In this document: positions 63,271 through 64,000 of the stretch, in pieces | Layout: every line of letters begins with the position of its first letter | How positions within the stretch are numbered: the stretch's first letter is position 1 | Source: Straminergon stramineum | Lineage: Eukaryota > Streptophyta > Bryopsida > Hypnales > Calliergonaceae | Length of the DNA: 64,000 bases | Reading direction: 5' to 3' | NCBI GenBank assembly: GCA_963920665.1 | Contig: OY987265.1 | Span: forward strand, 39,499,001-39,563,000 | Notes under the pieces: model-generated | Databases searched by the model: none | Told to the model about the DNA's origin: nothing | Seen by the model: the letters and a program-made list of their open reading frames with translations, nothing else | Position numbers and translations under genes: made by a program

Positions 63271-63363
63271 CACAGGGAGATCGGGAGGGTGATACCGGGG
63301 GGTATAGTCACACAATTAAATATTATACCCCCCAGTATCACCCTCCCGATCTCCCGGTGGTTA
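63271..63363. mobile_element. small hairpin element with 10-bp direct repeats
   Basis: The 32-base arms (63275-63306 and 63324-63355) differ at one position and surround a 17-base loop. They begin GGGAGATCGGGAGGGTGATA. TGTCGGTGTT occurs immediately before (63261-63270) and after (63364-63373), like a 10-bp target duplication. That size would fit a Mutator-like mini-element. Confidence 0.65.
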
Positions 63364-63427
63364 TGTCGGTGTTGAATGTGGTCAAATTCGTTGAGTTGGA
63401 GTGTTTCAGAGCGAGGAAATAGTGACA

Positions 63428-63435
63428 TATAAAAG
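63428..63435 (+). promoter_or_regulatory. TATA-box-like site
   Basis: TATAAAAG lies between the two hairpins in the GC-richer right-hand island, about 0.5 kb before a frame that is open to the window edge. A second weaker site, TTATATACTG, is near 63841. Promoter use is inferred. Confidence 0.25.
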
Positions 63436-63533
63436 CGTGGATCGTGTTCTAAAAGTAATTAAAACTAGAATCTATGTAAGTAGATCTGAGTTTTTTTCGG
63501 GTAGCTAGTGCCGATGGTTCGACAGTCCAACGA

Positions 63534-63652
63534 GAAACTCATATTGGGCTTCCCGGTGATAAAATTCCAGGTGAGTCTCACTTTTCACTGGGAACACTAG
63601 GAAAAGTGAGACTCACCGGGAATTCTAACACCGGGAACCCAACATGAGTTTC
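63534..63652. repeat. hairpin with about 52-base arms
   Basis: The arms (63534-63585, 63602-63652) share GAAACTCAT, TTCCCGGTG, and a perfect GGTGAGTCTCACTTTT block next to the 16-base loop. They differ at four bases and one gap. It may be a MITE; an RNA copy would be a strong hairpin. Confidence 0.75.
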
Positions 63653-63904
63653 CTGTGTTCGCCATTTTAACAATTTTACGACGCTTACTGATGCGTGCAC
63701 CTTATCTGCGGAACGCCGCTGGTGGTCAGTTTCATAAACGTCAGTTTCATTATTTAATTCGAGGTATTCGATATTTTCGGCACGTTTGAGAACATGTGTT
63801 TCTGAAACATAAATACAAACCAGTCCTGGATCTTAGATCTTTATATACTGTTCATACAAGCCACTATCTTTTGAGTAGGAATCGTGCCAATTTAACGAAA
63901 TTGA

Positions 63905-64000
63905 GTACTGGAGTTCACGAAGATTCTTGCTGCTGAATGGGCGGAGGCGAGAACCGTGGCGAAGTCGGAGTCGTACCAACCTGCCTGGTGGATCCGTGAA
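63905..64000 (+). CDS. possible start of a gene truncated by the right edge
   Basis: In one + frame the last 96 bases are open and use GC-rich codons like those of the ligase gene: ILAAEWAEARTVAKSESYQP followed by AWWIRE. There is no ATG in this frame, so a splice acceptor would be needed. A different frame with an ATG at 63937 closes after 20 codons. No family was recognised. Confidence 0.2.

Overview
The window looks like nuclear DNA of a land plant. It is AT-rich and mostly non-coding, with one convincing protein gene. That gene (56170-57807, + strand) is a GC-rich, uninterrupted 545-codon frame. It encodes a DRIP-type RING E3 ubiquitin ligase, with an N-terminal C3HC4 RING and a C-terminal RAWUL/ubiquitin-like region, a family known from streptophytes. 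MITEs with Stowaway-like and Tourist-like ends also fit a plant. The GC-rich, intronless CDS in very AT-rich surroundings, together with the repeat types, makes a non-seed plant such as a bryophyte plausible. The sequence alone does not fix the species.

Layout. From 1 to about 54.4 kb and from about 59.9 to 62.9 kb there is no recognisable gene. These parts are layers of decayed mobile elements: (1) at least a dozen copies of non-coding elements bounded by TTAA + CCC(C/T)..., at 6.3, 7.1, 17.9, 23.1, 25.7, 27.0, 29.1, 43.0, 45.7, 46.0, 46.3, 47.9, 48.8, 51.4 and 51.7 kb; (2) a TATAAT-rich family with GTGAGC-type inverted ends at 1.4, 2.8, 16.8, 18.8 and 35.1 kb plus two half copies; (3) a pair of long repeats full of CCAA(N)TTGG words at 4.75-5.77 and 59.95-61.71 kb; (4) a PIF/Harbinger-like element with TAA duplications at 44.07 kb; (5) one Stowaway-like element at 9.0 kb; (6) an inverted pair of decayed gag-like segments at 10.3-11.6 kb; (7) a minisatellite with the palindromic core GCTGTTAACAGC at 38.9-40.0 kb; and several foldbacks.

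The most informative stretch is 43.0-46.2 kb. Two copies of one 383-bp TTAA-flanked element lie 2 kb apart. One is clean; the other carries a 230-bp element inserted exactly at TTAA. The clean copy is therefore a natural empty site. It shows that the TTAACCC elements duplicate TTAA on insertion, the target rule of piggyBac-type transposons. No transposase is present in the window.

Around the gene, 54.6-56.17 kb is GC- and CpG-rich and probably holds its promoter and 5' leader, with a possible leader intron at 55399-55840. From 57.8 to 59.8 kb the flank is of intermediate composition. The last kilobase (62.9-64.0 kb) is again GC-richer. It has a splice-acceptor-like site, a TATA box, two strong hairpins and a frame open to the right edge, so another gene may begin or end there.
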